Assembly: GCA_963837585.1 (NCBI GenBank) | Contig: CAWINX010000003.1 | Coordinates: 1-64,000, forward strand | Length of the DNA stretch: 64,000 nucleotides | From: CAWINX01 sp963837585 | GTDB taxonomy: Bacteria; Actinomycetota; Thermoleophilia; Solirubrobacterales; 70-9 | Direction of reading: 5' to 3' | In this document: positions 18,821 through 27,363 of the stretch, piece by piece | Layout of the letters: each line of letters opens with the position of its first letter | How positions within the stretch are numbered: position 1 is the stretch's first letter | Made by a program: the position numbers and the translations under genes | The notes under the pieces: generated by a model | What the model was told of the DNA's origin: nothing | What the model saw: the letters and a program-made list of their open reading frames with translations, nothing else | Databases searched by the model: none

Positions 18821-19556
18821 CTAGGCGAGCTGCTTCGTAGCCGATGACATCGTCGCGTGGAGTCGGGGAGTCGTCGCGGACGACCTTGCCGTCGGCAAGG
18901 GAGAGGACGCGGTCGGCGATCGCCGCGGCGTTGGCGTCGTGGGTGACCATCAGCATGGTCTGGCCGTAGGCGTCGACCGATGAGCGCAGCAGGCCGAGGA
19001 TCTCCGCCCCCGCCGCGGAGTCGAGGTTGCCGGTCGGCTCGTCGGCGAAGACGACGGTCGGGCGCGAGACGAGCGCGCGGACCATCGCCACGCGTTGCTG
19101 CTGGCCGCCGGAGAGCTCGGCGGGACGGTGACCGCGGCGCCCCTCCAGCCCGCCCGCCGCAGCAGCTCGGCCAACCACTCCTGATCCGGCCGCTCGCCGG
19201 CGATCAGCTCCGGCAACAGGATGTTCTCCTCGGCGGTCAGCATCGGCAGCAGGTTGAAGAACTGGAAGACGAAGCCGAGCTGTCGCCGGCGCAGCTCGTC
19301 AACTCGTTGTCGTCGAGCGCGGTGATCTCGACGCCGTCGAGGATACCGTCCCGCCGGTCGGCTGGTCGAGGCCGGCGAGGATGTGCATCAGGGTCGACTT
19401 GCCCGAGCCCGACGGGCCCATGATCGCCGTCAAGCTCCCCTTGTCCAGCCCAGGCTGACCCCCCCAGCGCATCGACGGCGGTTGCCTCCTCGCCGTAGCG
19501 GCGCGTAACGTCAAGCGCCTCGACCACCTTGCCGGTCGGTCGTTCACAGCGTTCAC
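18821..19556 (-). pseudogene. ABC exporter ATPase (LolD/MacB type), frameshifted
   Basis: Partner of the downstream permease. In order and in several frames: VVEALDVTRRYGEEATAV, Walker A MGPSGSGKSTLMHIL, LDGVEITALDDNELT, MLTAEENILLPELIAGE, signature LSGGQQQRVAM, Walker B VVFADEPTGNLDS and the H-loop MLMVTHDANAAAIAD. It ends TKQLA before a TAG at 18821-18823, in the frame expected for a family C-terminus. At least four frame changes are needed. The start is a GTG near 19556 or 19547. All catalytic motifs survive, which argues for sequence errors or recent decay. Confidence 0.75.
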
Positions 19557-19586
19557 CGTATAGATCCCTTCGACTGGAGCCGTCCT

Positions 19587-19680
19587 GGCAGGGGTTCCAC
19601 TTAACTTTTTCCGAACACAGTCTGTGAGTCGTCCGTGGAGCCGCACAAGCGGAAAAAGTACAAGACGTTCCACCCCTGCC
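19587..19680. repeat. 94-bp element with imperfect terminal inverted repeats
   Basis: A left arm of 27 bases starting GGCAGGGGTTCCAC and ending CTTTTTCCG (19587-19613) is matched in reverse by 31 bases starting CGGAAAAAGTAC and ending CCACCCCTGCC (19650-19680). It fills the gap between the divergent ABC ATPase and HAD genes. It may be a small non-autonomous transposable element or a symmetrical regulatory region; no clear target duplication is seen. Confidence 0.55.
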
Positions 19681-19709
19681 GGGATCGGCCTCAATAGCCT
19701 GGGCGGCCG

Positions 19710-20502
19710 ATGGCGACGACGTTGGCGGAAAGCTTCGATAGGGTTTCTGATCGATCTGGACGGGGTCGTCTGGACTGGCAAGGATCCGATACCCGGGGCG
19801 GTCGAGGCGCTGAACGCGCTGCTCGACGCCGGCAAGGAGATCGTCTTCGTCACCAACAACTCGGTGCGCGCGCCTGCCGCCTACGTGGAACGACTGCGCG
19901 AGATCGGCGTCCCGGTGAAAGACGGTCACGTCGTTACCGCCGGAGCGTCGACCGCCCAGCTGGCGGCCGAGCGAGTGGGTCAGGGCGGCACCGTCTACGT
20001 GATCGGAGCGCCGGGCTTCAAGGAGACCGTCGCCGCGACCGGGGTGGTGCTGCTGAGCGGCGAAGAGGGGCAAAGGGCCGACGCCGTGGTCATCTCCGGC
20101 CACCGGGAGTTCGACTACGGCGAGCTGTTCACGGCGACGCGCGCCCTCCAGGGCGGCGCGGCGCTGTTCGCGACCAGCCGCGACCCGACCCTGCCGATGC
20201 CCGACGGCCCGTGGCCGGGCACCGGGGCGACCCTGGCCGCGGTGGAGACCGCCTCCGGAGCGACGGCGACGATCGGCGGCAAGCCGGAGCGCCACCTGTT
20301 CGAGGCGGCGCTCGCGCTGATCCCCGGCGCCGAGCGGGTGGCGATGGTCGGCGACCGGGTCGCCTCCGACATCGAGGGCGGGCGGCGGGCCGGGCTGGAG
20401 ACGGTCCTCGTGCTCAGCGGGGCGACGTCCCGCGAAGAGGCGGAGGTGGCGGAGCCGGCGCCCGACCATGTCATCGACGACCTGGCTGGACTGCTGGGGT
20501 GA
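19710..20502 (+). CDS. HAD-IIA family phosphatase (NagD/phosphoglycolate phosphatase-like)
   Basis: Haloacid-dehalogenase hydrolase with the class IIA cap. Motif I is FLIDLDGVVW, motif II is VFVTNNSVRAP, and motifs III/IV are in GGKPERHLFEAA and MVGDRVASDIEGGRRAGLE. About 263 residues. The frame containing all motifs is open back to 19624 without a convincing start; ATG 19710 begins MATTLAESFD in the neighbouring frame and joins FLIDLDG if one extra G near 19742 is removed, which matches relatives. The stop overlaps the GTG of the next gene by 4 bases. Likely substrate is a small sugar phosphate or phosphoglycolate. Confidence 0.82.
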
Positions 20503-21693
20503 ATACCCCCGAGACGCCACCGATCCCCCGTCCGGGCATTGCCTTCGCGGGCGTCTTCACCGTCACCTTCTGCGGCCTGCTCGCGGTCGGCGCGGTGCTG
20601 CCGGTGTTGCCGCGCTACGTGCACGGGCCGCTCGACGCGGGCAACGTCGCGGTCGGCGTGGTGATCGGCTCCTACGCGATCACCGGCCTGCTGCTCCGCC
20701 CCGTCGCCGGCCGCCTCGCCGACCGGCGCGGCCGCAAGCCGACCGTCCTGGTCGGCTCGATCCTGGTCGCCGTCAGCGGCTTCCTCTACCTGCTGCCGCT
20801 CGGCGTCGGGGGGCTGATCGCCGCCCGGCTCGTGCTCGGCGCCGGCGAGGGGACGGTGTTCACCGCGGGCTCGGCCTGGATCGTCGACCTGGCGCCGCCC
20901 GATCGGCGGGGCCGGGTGATCGGCCTCTACGGCCTCGCCGTCTGGGGAGGGCTGAGCGTCGGCCCGCTGATCGGCGAGTTGCTCCTGCACGCCTCCGGCT
21001 ACACGCTGGTCTGGATCTTCGCGGGAGCGGTGCCGCTGGTGGGGGCGCTGGTCGCCCTCCGCCTCCCCGACCCGTTCCGTCCCAACCCGTCCGCGGAGCA
21101 TGAGCACCACCCCTTGATCGCCCGCGAGGCGGTGCGCCCCGGCGCCGCCCTCGCCCTCGCCTCGATCGGCTACGCGGCGGTCGCCGCCTTCGTCGTCCTG
21201 CACCTCGACGCCCGCGGGGTCGGGCACGGGGCGACCGTGTTCGGCGCCTTCGCGACGATGGTCGTGCTTGACCCGACTGGTCGGCGGCGACCTGCCCGAC
21301 CGGGTCGGGCCGGCGCGCGTCGCGGTCGTCGCGGCGCTGGCCGAGGCGCTCGGGCTGGCGACGATCGCCGTCGCCCAGAGCCTGCCGGTTGCCCTGGCCG
21401 GCGCCCTGGCGATGGGCGCCGCCTTCTCCCTGCTCTACCCGTCCCTCTCGCTGATCGTCGTCGCCCAGGTGCCGGAGAACCGCCGCGGCGCCGCGCTCGG
21501 CACCTTCACGGCCTTCTTCGACGCCGGGGTCGGCCTCGGCGCCCCGCTGGCCGGCGCCGCCGCGGCGATCACCAGCTACGAGGGCGCTTTCCTCTTCGCC
21601 GCCTGCTTCGGCCTCGTCTCGGCGGCGACGATCGCGCTGACGATCGCTCCACAGGCCCGCTCGGCCCTGGCCGCTCGCGCCCCCGCGAGCTGA
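20499..21693 (+). CDS. Major facilitator superfamily transporter (frameshifted)
   Basis: A 12-helix type carrier of about 397 residues if intact. The loop 2-3 signature is GRLADRRGRKPTVL; the sixth helix ends in LRLPDPFRP and the second half begins after a central loop. The frame changes near 21270: ATMVVL in one frame continues as TRLVGGDLPDRVGPAR in the next, consistent with one extra base. GTG start overlaps the HAD stop (GTGA), so the two are translationally coupled. Substrate unknown; drug efflux-like carriers look similar. Confidence 0.82.
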
Positions 21694-21705
21694 GCCCCCG
21701 GTGAA

Positions 21706-22488
21706 TCAGTCGCGCTCGGCGATCAGCAGGGTCTGGGCGGCGCGGCCGATCCGGCCGCGCTCATCGGAGAGGACCGACTCGGCGGTGGCGACGCCGTTGG
21801 GTTGCGGCAGGGTGACCGCGTCGACGCAGACCCACTCTCCCTCCGGGAGCCGCTCCAGGTGGACGCTGAGGTCGACGTTGATGAACAGGTAGCGGCGCCA
21901 GTCGAGCACGGCACTGATTCCGTTGCCGACGTCGGCGGCGACCAGCGTCCGCTGCAGGGGCGTCGGCTCCTCACCCTCGACCAGCCGTCCCCGCATCCGC
22001 ATCCAGACCGTCGCCGGGCCGGGCTCGAGGAAGCCGCCGCCGACCGATTTCCACTCCATCGCGGTGTGGTAGCCGGCGTCCTGGCCGGTGGCGAAGAACT
22101 CGGGCCGGGAGCCCTGCTCGGGACCGGGTGGAGGCGGCGGGAACTCGATCGACTCGGGCAAGTCGATCGGCGCCGCGCGGATCCGCCATCCCCGCGCCCG
22201 CATCAGCACGCCCTCGGTACCGGAGAGCGACGCCTCGACCAGCTGCACCCGCCGCCCGGGCCGCACCACCTTCGCCTCGACCCGGACCGGCCCGATCGGC
22301 ACCGAGCGGAGGATCTCGAAGGTGATCCGCCCGAGGTGGAACTCCCCTGCGTCCTCCAGCCGCTCGATCTCACGGCCGAGCAGCGCCGAGGGCGGGCCGG
22401 CGTGCTGGGCGCCCGGGTCCCACGGCCCCCGGGTCAGCTCAGTGGCGATATAGCCGTCGCCGTCGGGCACGTAAAAGGCTTCGGGCAC
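21706..22488 (-). CDS. Thioesterase family protein (TesB-like double hot-dog)
   Basis: About 260 residues, matching actinobacterial acyl-CoA thioesterase-like proteins with two hot-dog folds. Recognisable blocks are GPWDPGAQHAGPPSALLGR near the N-terminus, FEILRSVPIGPVRVEAKVVRPGRRVQ, the second-domain MRMRGRLVEGEEPTPLQR and LVAADVGNGISAVLDWRRY. The ORF is open further upstream, but GTG 22488 (VPEAFYVPDGDG) gives the normal N-terminus and avoids overlap with the hairpin upstream. Probably hydrolyses acyl-CoA esters; substrate not known. Confidence 0.8.
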   Translation of the reverse strand: MPEAFYVPDGDGYIATELTRGPWDPGAQHAGPPSALLGREIERLEDAGEFHLGRITFEILRSVPIGPVRVEAKVVRPGRRVQLVEASLSGTEGVLMRARGWRIRAAPIDLPESIEFPPPPPGPEQGSRPEFFATGQDAGYHTAMEWKSVGGGFLEPGPATVWMRMRGRLVEGEEPTPLQRTLVAADVGNGISAVLDWRRYLFINVDLSVHLERLPEGEWVCVDAVTLPQPNGVATAESVLSDERGRIGRAAQTLLIAERD

Positions 22489-22507
22489 GGCGGCGATCCT
22501 ACGGGCC

Positions 22508-22551
22508 GCTCGTACGTTTGACCATGCTGGGGCAAGGTAAAACGTACGAGC
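22508..22551. terminator. Perfect 12-bp hairpin downstream of the CAP gene
   Basis: GCTCGTACGTTT and AAACGTACGAGC are exact inverse copies separated by 20 bases. It starts immediately after the stop of the CAP gene and ends about 20 bp before the thioesterase start, both on the minus strand. It could end CAP transcription or act as an operator for the thioesterase. Confidence 0.55.
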
Positions 22552-22552
22552 G

Positions 22553-23099
22553 TCAGCAGTGGGTGCCGAAGTGCTGGGTCCAGACGTGGGCGCCTCGGTA
22601 GCCGCCGAGGCGGCCGACCCGCAGGCCGACGCCGAGCTGGCGATAGGGGCCGAGGATGTTCGCGAGGTGCTCGGGCGAGTGCAGCCAGGCGCTTGAAGAT
22701 CGAGCGCACGGTGCCGAGGCGGCCGGTCCCCCAGGCGATGTTCTCGCCGGCGCTCCAGCAGCGGGCCGGAAGGTAGCCGACCCGCTGCATCCAGTAGGTG
22801 AAGCCTCGCCCGCAGGCGTAGTGGCTGAAGCTGTTGCAGCGGAGGATGTCCCGCGACTTGTCCTCGGACGAGCGGTCGAGCACGAAGGCGTGGCCCAGAT
22901 TCGCGAGCCCGGCATGGCGACGGGCGAAGTCGGTCATGCAGCGCATCGCCCGCTCCTGAACGACGACCGGAGCGCCCAGATCCGTCTGGTTCGCGCAGGC
23001 CGCGGTCGGCGCCAGCAGGCTCCTCGCCCCGGCAGAGGGAGCGATCGCCAGGCCCAGCAGGGCTGCGATGGCGAGGGTCAGTGCGAAACGGCGGCTCAT
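22553..23099 (-). CDS. Secreted CAP-domain protein (SCP/PR1-like; frameshifted)
   Basis: Extracellular CAP-superfamily protein. ATG 23099 opens a signal peptide (MSRRFALTLAIAALLGLAI, cleavage near SAGA). CAP marks are the FSHYACGRGF and CWSAGENIAWG blocks and, after a frame change near 22690, HSPEHLANILGPYRQLGVG and AHVWTQHFG. Intact length is about 181 residues. Cysteines are present in pairs. Bacterial CAP proteins of this kind are secreted and their targets are unknown. Confidence 0.83.
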
Positions 23100-23212
23100 A
23101 CTCTTGATGTCGCCACCCGACCCGGCTCCCCGACCGTGCTTGCCCGCAGCAGACATACGTATGAGCCGCGGAAGCAAAAGCGCGGCTGGACCGACCCCGT
23201 ACCCTTGAGGTC

Positions 23213-23608
23213 ATGGAGAAAGTCAAGAAGTCAGAGCAGGAGTGGCGTGACGAGCTGACGCCCGAGCAGTACGAGGTGACCCGCAACGGGGGCACGGAGA
23301 GAGCCTTCACCGGCCCCTACTGGGACGAGAAGTCCGACGGCATGTACCGCTGTGCCTGCTGCGGCGCCGAGCTGTTCTCCTCCGACACCAAGTTCGACTC
23401 CGGCACCGGCTGGCCCAGCTTCACCGAGCCGGTCAACCTCGAGCACGTCGAGCTGCGGCCCGACAACAGCCTCTTCATGAAGCGCACCGAGGTCGTCTGC
23501 AAGCACTGCGACGCCCACCTCGGGCACGTCTTCGACGACGGGCCGGCCGACCAGGGCGGGCAGCGCTACTGCATCAACGGCTGCGCCCTCACGCTCGAGG
23601 AGAAATAA
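23213..23608 (+). CDS. msrB: Peptide-methionine (R)-S-oxide reductase
   Basis: A 131-residue repair enzyme that reduces the R form of methionine sulfoxide. Two zinc CxxC pairs are visible (CACCGAELF and CKHCDAHL), the substrate loop is GTGWPSFTEP and the catalytic cysteine lies in RYCING. Most relatives read RYCINSAAL; here it is RYCINGCAL, giving an extra cysteine three residues on, which might serve as a resolving cysteine. ATG at 23213. Stands alone between divergent and convergent neighbours. Confidence 0.93.
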   Translation: MEKVKKSEQEWRDELTPEQYEVTRNGGTERAFTGPYWDEKSDGMYRCACCGAELFSSDTKFDSGTGWPSFTEPVNLEHVELRPDNSLFMKRTEVVCKHCDAHLGHVFDDGPADQGGQRYCINGCALTLEEK

Positions 23609-23638
23609 GGCATTCCCGGACGCGGAGGAGACGCCGCT

Positions 23639-24289
23639 TTATACAGTGCCGCCGGCGCCGAGGTAGCTGAAGCGCACGGCGAGGGCGACCGCCTCGGTGC
23701 GGGTGTCGACCTCGAGCTTGGCGATCGCGTTGCGCACGTGGGTGTGGACGGTCGCCGGGCTGAGCGAGAGGCGGTCGGCGATCTCTTTGACTCGCAGCCC
23801 CTCGGCCAGCAGCTCGAGGATCTGGCGCTCACGCGGGGAGAGGTCGAGCAGTTTCTCCACCTCGGAGGGGCGGCCGCCGGCGAAATCGCCGCCGAGGAAG
23901 GTCCCTCCCCCGGTCACCGCTTTGACGGCTTTGGCGATGTCCTCGGCGGGGGCGGACTTGAGCACGTAGCCGGAGGCGCCGGCCCGCAGCGCCAGCGCCA
24001 GCAGATCGGGCTGGGCGTGGGCGGTGAAGATGATCACTTTGGTGCGCGGCCGGGCCTTCAGCACCTCCTTGGTGGCCTCGATGCCGTCGCGCTTGGGCAG
24101 CTCGACGTCGATGATCAGCACGTCGGGCTCCAGCTCCTTGACGACGTCGACGACGTCGCGCCCGTCGGAGGCCTCGCCGACGATCTCGAGGACGCTCGAA
24201 TCGGCCATCCGCGACTTGATCGCTTCGCGGACGATCTCGTGGTCGTCGCAGAGGACGACGCGCTTGGCCTCCCGGACCGCGGTGCTCAT
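23639..24289 (-). CDS. NarL/FixJ-family response regulator
   Basis: A 216-residue two-domain regulator. The receiver has the acidic pair in LCDDHE, the phospho-acceptor in IIDVELPKRDG (about D61), the threonine in IFTAHAQ and lysine in VLKSAP. The C-terminal LuxR-type HTH reads LSPRERQILELLAEGLRVKEIADRL in relatives' style, followed by SPATVHTHVRNAIAKL. No histidine kinase is adjacent; the nearest in the window is 35 kb away and has its own regulator. It is co-oriented with serS upstream. Target genes unknown. Confidence 0.9.
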   Translation of the reverse strand: MSTAVREAKRVVLCDDHEIVREAIKSRMADSSVLEIVGEASDGRDVVDVVKELEPDVLIIDVELPKRDGIEATKEVLKARPRTKVIIFTAHAQPDLLALALRAGASGYVLKSAPAEDIAKAVKAVTGGGTFLGGDFAGGRPSEVEKLLDLSPRERQILELLAEGLRVKEIADRLSLSPATVHTHVRNAIAKLEVDTRTEAVALAVRFSYLGAGGTV

Positions 24290-24326
24290 GACAACTTTTC
24301 GTTATGGATGCTCACTCGTTCCCTGC

Positions 24327-25598
24327 TCACTGTGCCTGAATTCTTTCAGGCGAGCCGTATCTATGCAAAGTATTAGGTAGCGTGAAACTACCGTCCCGTT
24401 CCTGGCGGTTCTCGATCAGCGCGATGATCGTGCGTCCCACGGCCACCGCCGTCCCGTTCAGCGTGTGCACCGCCTGCGGCGATTCGCCCTCGGCCGGCCG
24501 GTACCTACAGCCGAGCCGGCGCGCCTGGTAGTCGGTCGTGTTGGAGCAGGAGGTCAGCTCGCGGTAGCGGTCCTGGCTGGGAATCCACGCCTCGCAGTCG
24601 TACTTCTTGGCGGCGGGGGCGCCGAGGTCGCCGGCGGCGACGTTGACGACTCGGTAGGGAATCTCCAGCTCGGCGAGGATCCGCTCCTCGATCGCGAGCA
24701 GGCGCTCGTGCTCGGCCGCCGACTCGCCCGGCTCGACGAACGAGAACATCTCGACCTTGTCGAACTGGTGGACGCGGAAGATGCCGCGGGTGTCGCGGCC
24801 GGCGGCGCCGGCCTCACGGCGAAAGCAGCTGGAGAAGCCCGCGTAGCGCAGCGGCAGCGCGCCGGGGTCGAGGATCTGGTCGGCGTGCAGGGAGGCGAGC
24901 GCGACCTCGGAGGTGCCGACCAGGAAGAGCTCGTCCTTGGGGATCTCGTAGATCTGGTCGCGGTCGCCGGGCAGGAAGCCGGTCCCGTAGAGGGCCTCCT
25001 CGCGGACCAGGACCGGCGGCACCACCGGCTCGTGCCCCTCGGCGCGGACCAGCTCGAGGGCGAAGCGGACCAGGGCCAGCTCGAGCAGGACGAGGTCGCC
25101 CTTCAGGTAGGCGAAGCGGGAGCCGGAGAGCCTCGCCCCCGCCTCCATGTCGATCAGGCCCAGCTCGGTGCCGATCTCGAGGTGGTCGCGCGGCTCGAAG
25201 TCGAACTCGGGGCGCTCGCCGACCTCGCGGAGGACGACCGCGTCCTCCTCGGTCATCCCGTCGGGGGAGTCGGGGTCGGGCAGGTTGGGCAGGCCGGCGG
25301 CGAGCCGCTCGAGGTCGGCGTCGACCCCCTCCAACTCCGCCTTGCCGGACTCGATCTTCTCCTTCAGCCCCTGGACCTCGGCCATCAGCTCGGCGGCATC
25401 CTCACCCGCCTGCTTGGCCTCGCCGATCTTCTTGGAGAGGGTCTTGCGCTCGGCCTGGGCGGTCTCGACCGCGGGCAGCAGCTCACGGCGGCGGGCGTCG
25501 AGAGCGAGCAGCTCGTCGACCTGCTCGGCCGCGCCGCGCCGCGCCAGCGCCGCCTTGACCCGCTCGGGGTCGGAGCGGATCAGCTTCAGGTCAAGCAT
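24327..25598 (-). CDS. serS: Seryl-tRNA synthetase
   Basis: A 423-residue class II synthetase charging tRNA-Ser. The N-terminal 110 residues form the long antiparallel coiled-coil arm (from LKLIRSDPERVKAALAR to ADLERLAAGLPN). Motif 2 is in FSSCFRREAGAAGRDTRG and motif 3 in NGTAVAVGRTIIALIENRQ. GTSEVAL marks the amino-acid site region. Complete, ATG start. The C-terminal codons contain a short palindrome (GCCTGAA/TTCAGGC, 24334-24351) of uncertain meaning. Confidence 0.95.
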   Translation of the reverse strand: MLDLKLIRSDPERVKAALARRGAAEQVDELLALDARRRELLPAVETAQAERKTLSKKIGEAKQAGEDAAELMAEVQGLKEKIESGKAELEGVDADLERLAAGLPNLPDPDSPDGMTEEDAVVLREVGERPEFDFEPRDHLEIGTELGLIDMEAGARLSGSRFAYLKGDLVLLELALVRFALELVRAEGHEPVVPPVLVREEALYGTGFLPGDRDQIYEIPKDELFLVGTSEVALASLHADQILDPGALPLRYAGFSSCFRREAGAAGRDTRGIFRVHQFDKVEMFSFVEPGESAAEHERLLAIEERILAELEIPYRVVNVAAGDLGAPAAKKYDCEAWIPSQDRYRELTSCSNTTDYQARRLGCRYRPAEGESPQAVHTLNGTAVAVGRTIIALIENRQERDGSFTLPNTLHRYGSPERIQAQ

Positions 25599-25610
25599 GG
25601 TCCGGGCGCG

Positions 25611-26009
25611 CTAAGGAGAGGTTTCGCCGGGACGCGGAGATGTCTGCGCATCGTCGCCCGCGTACTTTGCGACGAAGTGCGCGACAGCCTCGGCCTCGCG
25701 GCCAACCACGATGTTCTGGGGCATGATCGCCCCGGAGAAGCCGCCGTTTTGGACCGCGAAGAGAGCGTCGTCATAGGTCTCGGTTCGCTGGTCGAGGTTC
25801 GGCCCCTGCGTGCGCTGGCCGCGATTGCCGGTTCCCTGGGTGCCGGCGGCGCTGAGCGAGTGGCAGCCGGAGCAGTGGGTGGCGAAGAGGACCGCCCCGT
25901 TGTAGTTCGAGCTGTCCTTGGAGACCGAGATCCCCTGCTCGCCAAAGCCACAGGCCGCGAGCCCGAAAGCCGCGGCGACGGCCAGAACTGTTGCTAGGGC
26001 TGGGCGCAC
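25611..26009 (-). CDS. Lipoprotein c-type cytochrome
   Basis: A 132-residue exported cytochrome. The lipobox is LAAC after a short hydrophobic signal, so it is probably anchored on the outer face of the membrane. Haem attachment is CSGCH near residue 46 and the likely axial methionine is in AIMPQNIV near residue 95. Size and layout match class I cytochrome c subunits of respiratory chains. It lies just downstream of serS's start on the opposite side of the complex I region (3 kb away), but no oxidase gene is in the window. GTG start. Confidence 0.85.
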   Translation of the reverse strand: MRPALATVLAVAAAFGLAACGFGEQGISVSKDSSNYNGAVLFATHCSGCHSLSAAGTQGTGNRGQRTQGPNLDQRTETYDDALFAVQNGGFSGAIMPQNIVVGREAEAVAHFVAKYAGDDAQTSPRPGETSP

Positions 26010-26039
26010 GCGGCGCGCATCATATTGTCTGGACCTGCC

Positions 26040-26519
26040 ATGAGTCCCCCCGACCCCGCCCGCTTCCGCGCCGCGATGGGGATGCTGCCGACCGGCGTCA
26101 CCGTCGTCACCGCAACCGGCCCCGATGGACCGGCCGGCGCGACGGCCAACGCGGTCAGCTCACTTTCGATCGAACCGATGCTGATGCTGGCCTGTCTGGA
26201 CCGCGGCTCGCGCACCCTGCTCGCCGTCCAGGCGGCGAACCGCTTCGGCGTCAGCGTCCTGCACGCGGGCCAGGAGGGAGTCGCGCGCGCCTTCGCCACC
26301 AAGGCCCCGGTCGCCGACAAGTGGGAGGGCGTCGAGTGGAGCGAGCGCGACGGTGTGCCGGCAATTGACGACGCCCTCGTCTGGGTCGCCTGCGAGCTGC
26401 GCGACGTGATCGCCGGCGGCGACCACGTGATCGTCACCGGCGAGGTGACCGGGCTGGAGAGCGGCGAGGGCGAGCCGCTGGTCTTCCACGGCGGCCGCTA
26501 CCTACCCCTCTCCGATTGA
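26040..26519 (+). CDS. Flavin reductase domain protein
   Basis: A 159-residue FMN-binding split-barrel flavin reductase, supplying reduced flavin to monooxygenases or acting alone. Family blocks: FRAAMGMLPTGVTVVTATG at the N-terminus, ATANAVSSLSIEPMLMLACL, FGVSVLHAGQEGVARAFA, and the end GEPLVFHGGRYLPL. ATG 26040 is chosen because the alternative upstream TTG adds residues not typical of the family. Followed 2 bases later by a small zinc-ribbon protein, so probably cotranscribed. Confidence 0.87.
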   Translation: MSPPDPARFRAAMGMLPTGVTVVTATGPDGPAGATANAVSSLSIEPMLMLACLDRGSRTLLAVQAANRFGVSVLHAGQEGVARAFATKAPVADKWEGVEWSERDGVPAIDDALVWVACELRDVIAGGDHVIVTGEVTGLESGEGEPLVFHGGRYLPLSD

Positions 26520-26521
26520 CG

Positions 26522-26845
26522 ATGGACGGGCCGAGCACACGCTGGAGCCTCAAAGGCCGCAACGACGAGGGCGACGAAGTCTGGCTGATCCGCGGCATCT
26601 CCCAGAAGCTCTACCGCTGCCCGGGCTGCCACGGCGAGATCGAGATCGGCAGCGACCACGTGATCGTCCAGTACGTCCGCCGCCTCGGTGGCACCGACCA
26701 CCACCACTGGCACCGCCGCTGCGCCGAGGAGCTGCTGATTCCTCAACTGATCGGCGCCCAGCGCGTCCCCGCCGGCGAGTCCTCGCGCTCGAAGCTGGAG
26801 GCACGCGGGCGGCTGAAGTCAGGACAAAGACAACGCCGTCGCTGA
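26522..26845 (+). CDS. Small zinc-ribbon-like protein, unknown function
   Basis: A 107-residue basic protein with one cysteine pair (YRCPGCHGEIE), a histidine cluster (DHHHWHRRC) and a further cysteine, an arrangement that would bind one zinc. It resembles treble-clef or HNH-like small proteins but I cannot name a family. Directly follows the flavin reductase. Another small protein in the window (44943-45248) has a similar YRCPFCG start. Confidence 0.65.
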   Translation: MDGPSTRWSLKGRNDEGDEVWLIRGISQKLYRCPGCHGEIEIGSDHVIVQYVRRLGGTDHHHWHRRCAEELLIPQLIGAQRVPAGESSRSKLEARGRLKSGQRQRRR

Positions 26846-26873
26846 GGCGCTCCGGGGCTGCCACAATCGAACC

Positions 26874-27329
26874 GTGACCGAACGCTTTCAGAAGCCGGGC
26901 TGGTTCACCAAGAATGTGTTCAACCGGATCGTCGCCTGGCTGACCCGGCAGGGAGTCAGCGTCGCCGGCTCGCGCGTGCTGGAGGTGCGGGGACGCAAGA
27001 GCGGCGAGCCGCGCCGCACGCCGGTCAACCTGCTCAGCTTCGAGGGCGGCCGTTACCTGGTCGCGCCGCGGGGCCACACCCAGTGGGTTCGCAATCTGCG
27101 CGCCAGTGGCCGGGGCAGGCTGCTGCTGGGCCGGCGGGCGGAGGATTTCGTCGCCGCCGAGGTCCCGGAGGAGGAGCGCCCGGAGCTGCTGCGCGCCTAC
27201 CTGAAGAAGTGGAAGTGGGAGGTCGGCGCCTTCTTCGGCGGGGTCGGCCCGGAGGCGCCGGACTCCGAGCTGCGCCGGATCGCGCCCGACCACCCCGCTT
27301 TCCGGATCTCCCCGGCGCCCGGTCCCTGA
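26874..27329 (+). CDS. Deazaflavin-dependent nitroreductase family protein (DUF385)
   Basis: A 151-residue split-barrel protein of the DDN/FDOR type, whose characterised members use F420H2. The core is GSRVLEVRGRKSGEPRRTPVN, a family signature, followed by YLVAPRGHTQWVRNLRASGRG. The C-terminal part (WKWEVGAFFGGVG) is also typical. GTG start at 26874. Cofactor use is inferred from the family. Confidence 0.85.
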   Translation: MTERFQKPGWFTKNVFNRIVAWLTRQGVSVAGSRVLEVRGRKSGEPRRTPVNLLSFEGGRYLVAPRGHTQWVRNLRASGRGRLLLGRRAEDFVAAEVPEEERPELLRAYLKKWKWEVGAFFGGVGPEAPDSELRRIAPDHPAFRISPAPGP

Positions 27330-27363
27330 GAGCCCGATCCCTGAGATACCCTCGCGGCCGGCG

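Noticed and set aside
24334..24351. GCCTGAA/TTCAGGC palindrome as a terminator of serS
   Set aside because: It lies inside the last codons of serS, is short, and the downstream regulator gene is on the same strand.
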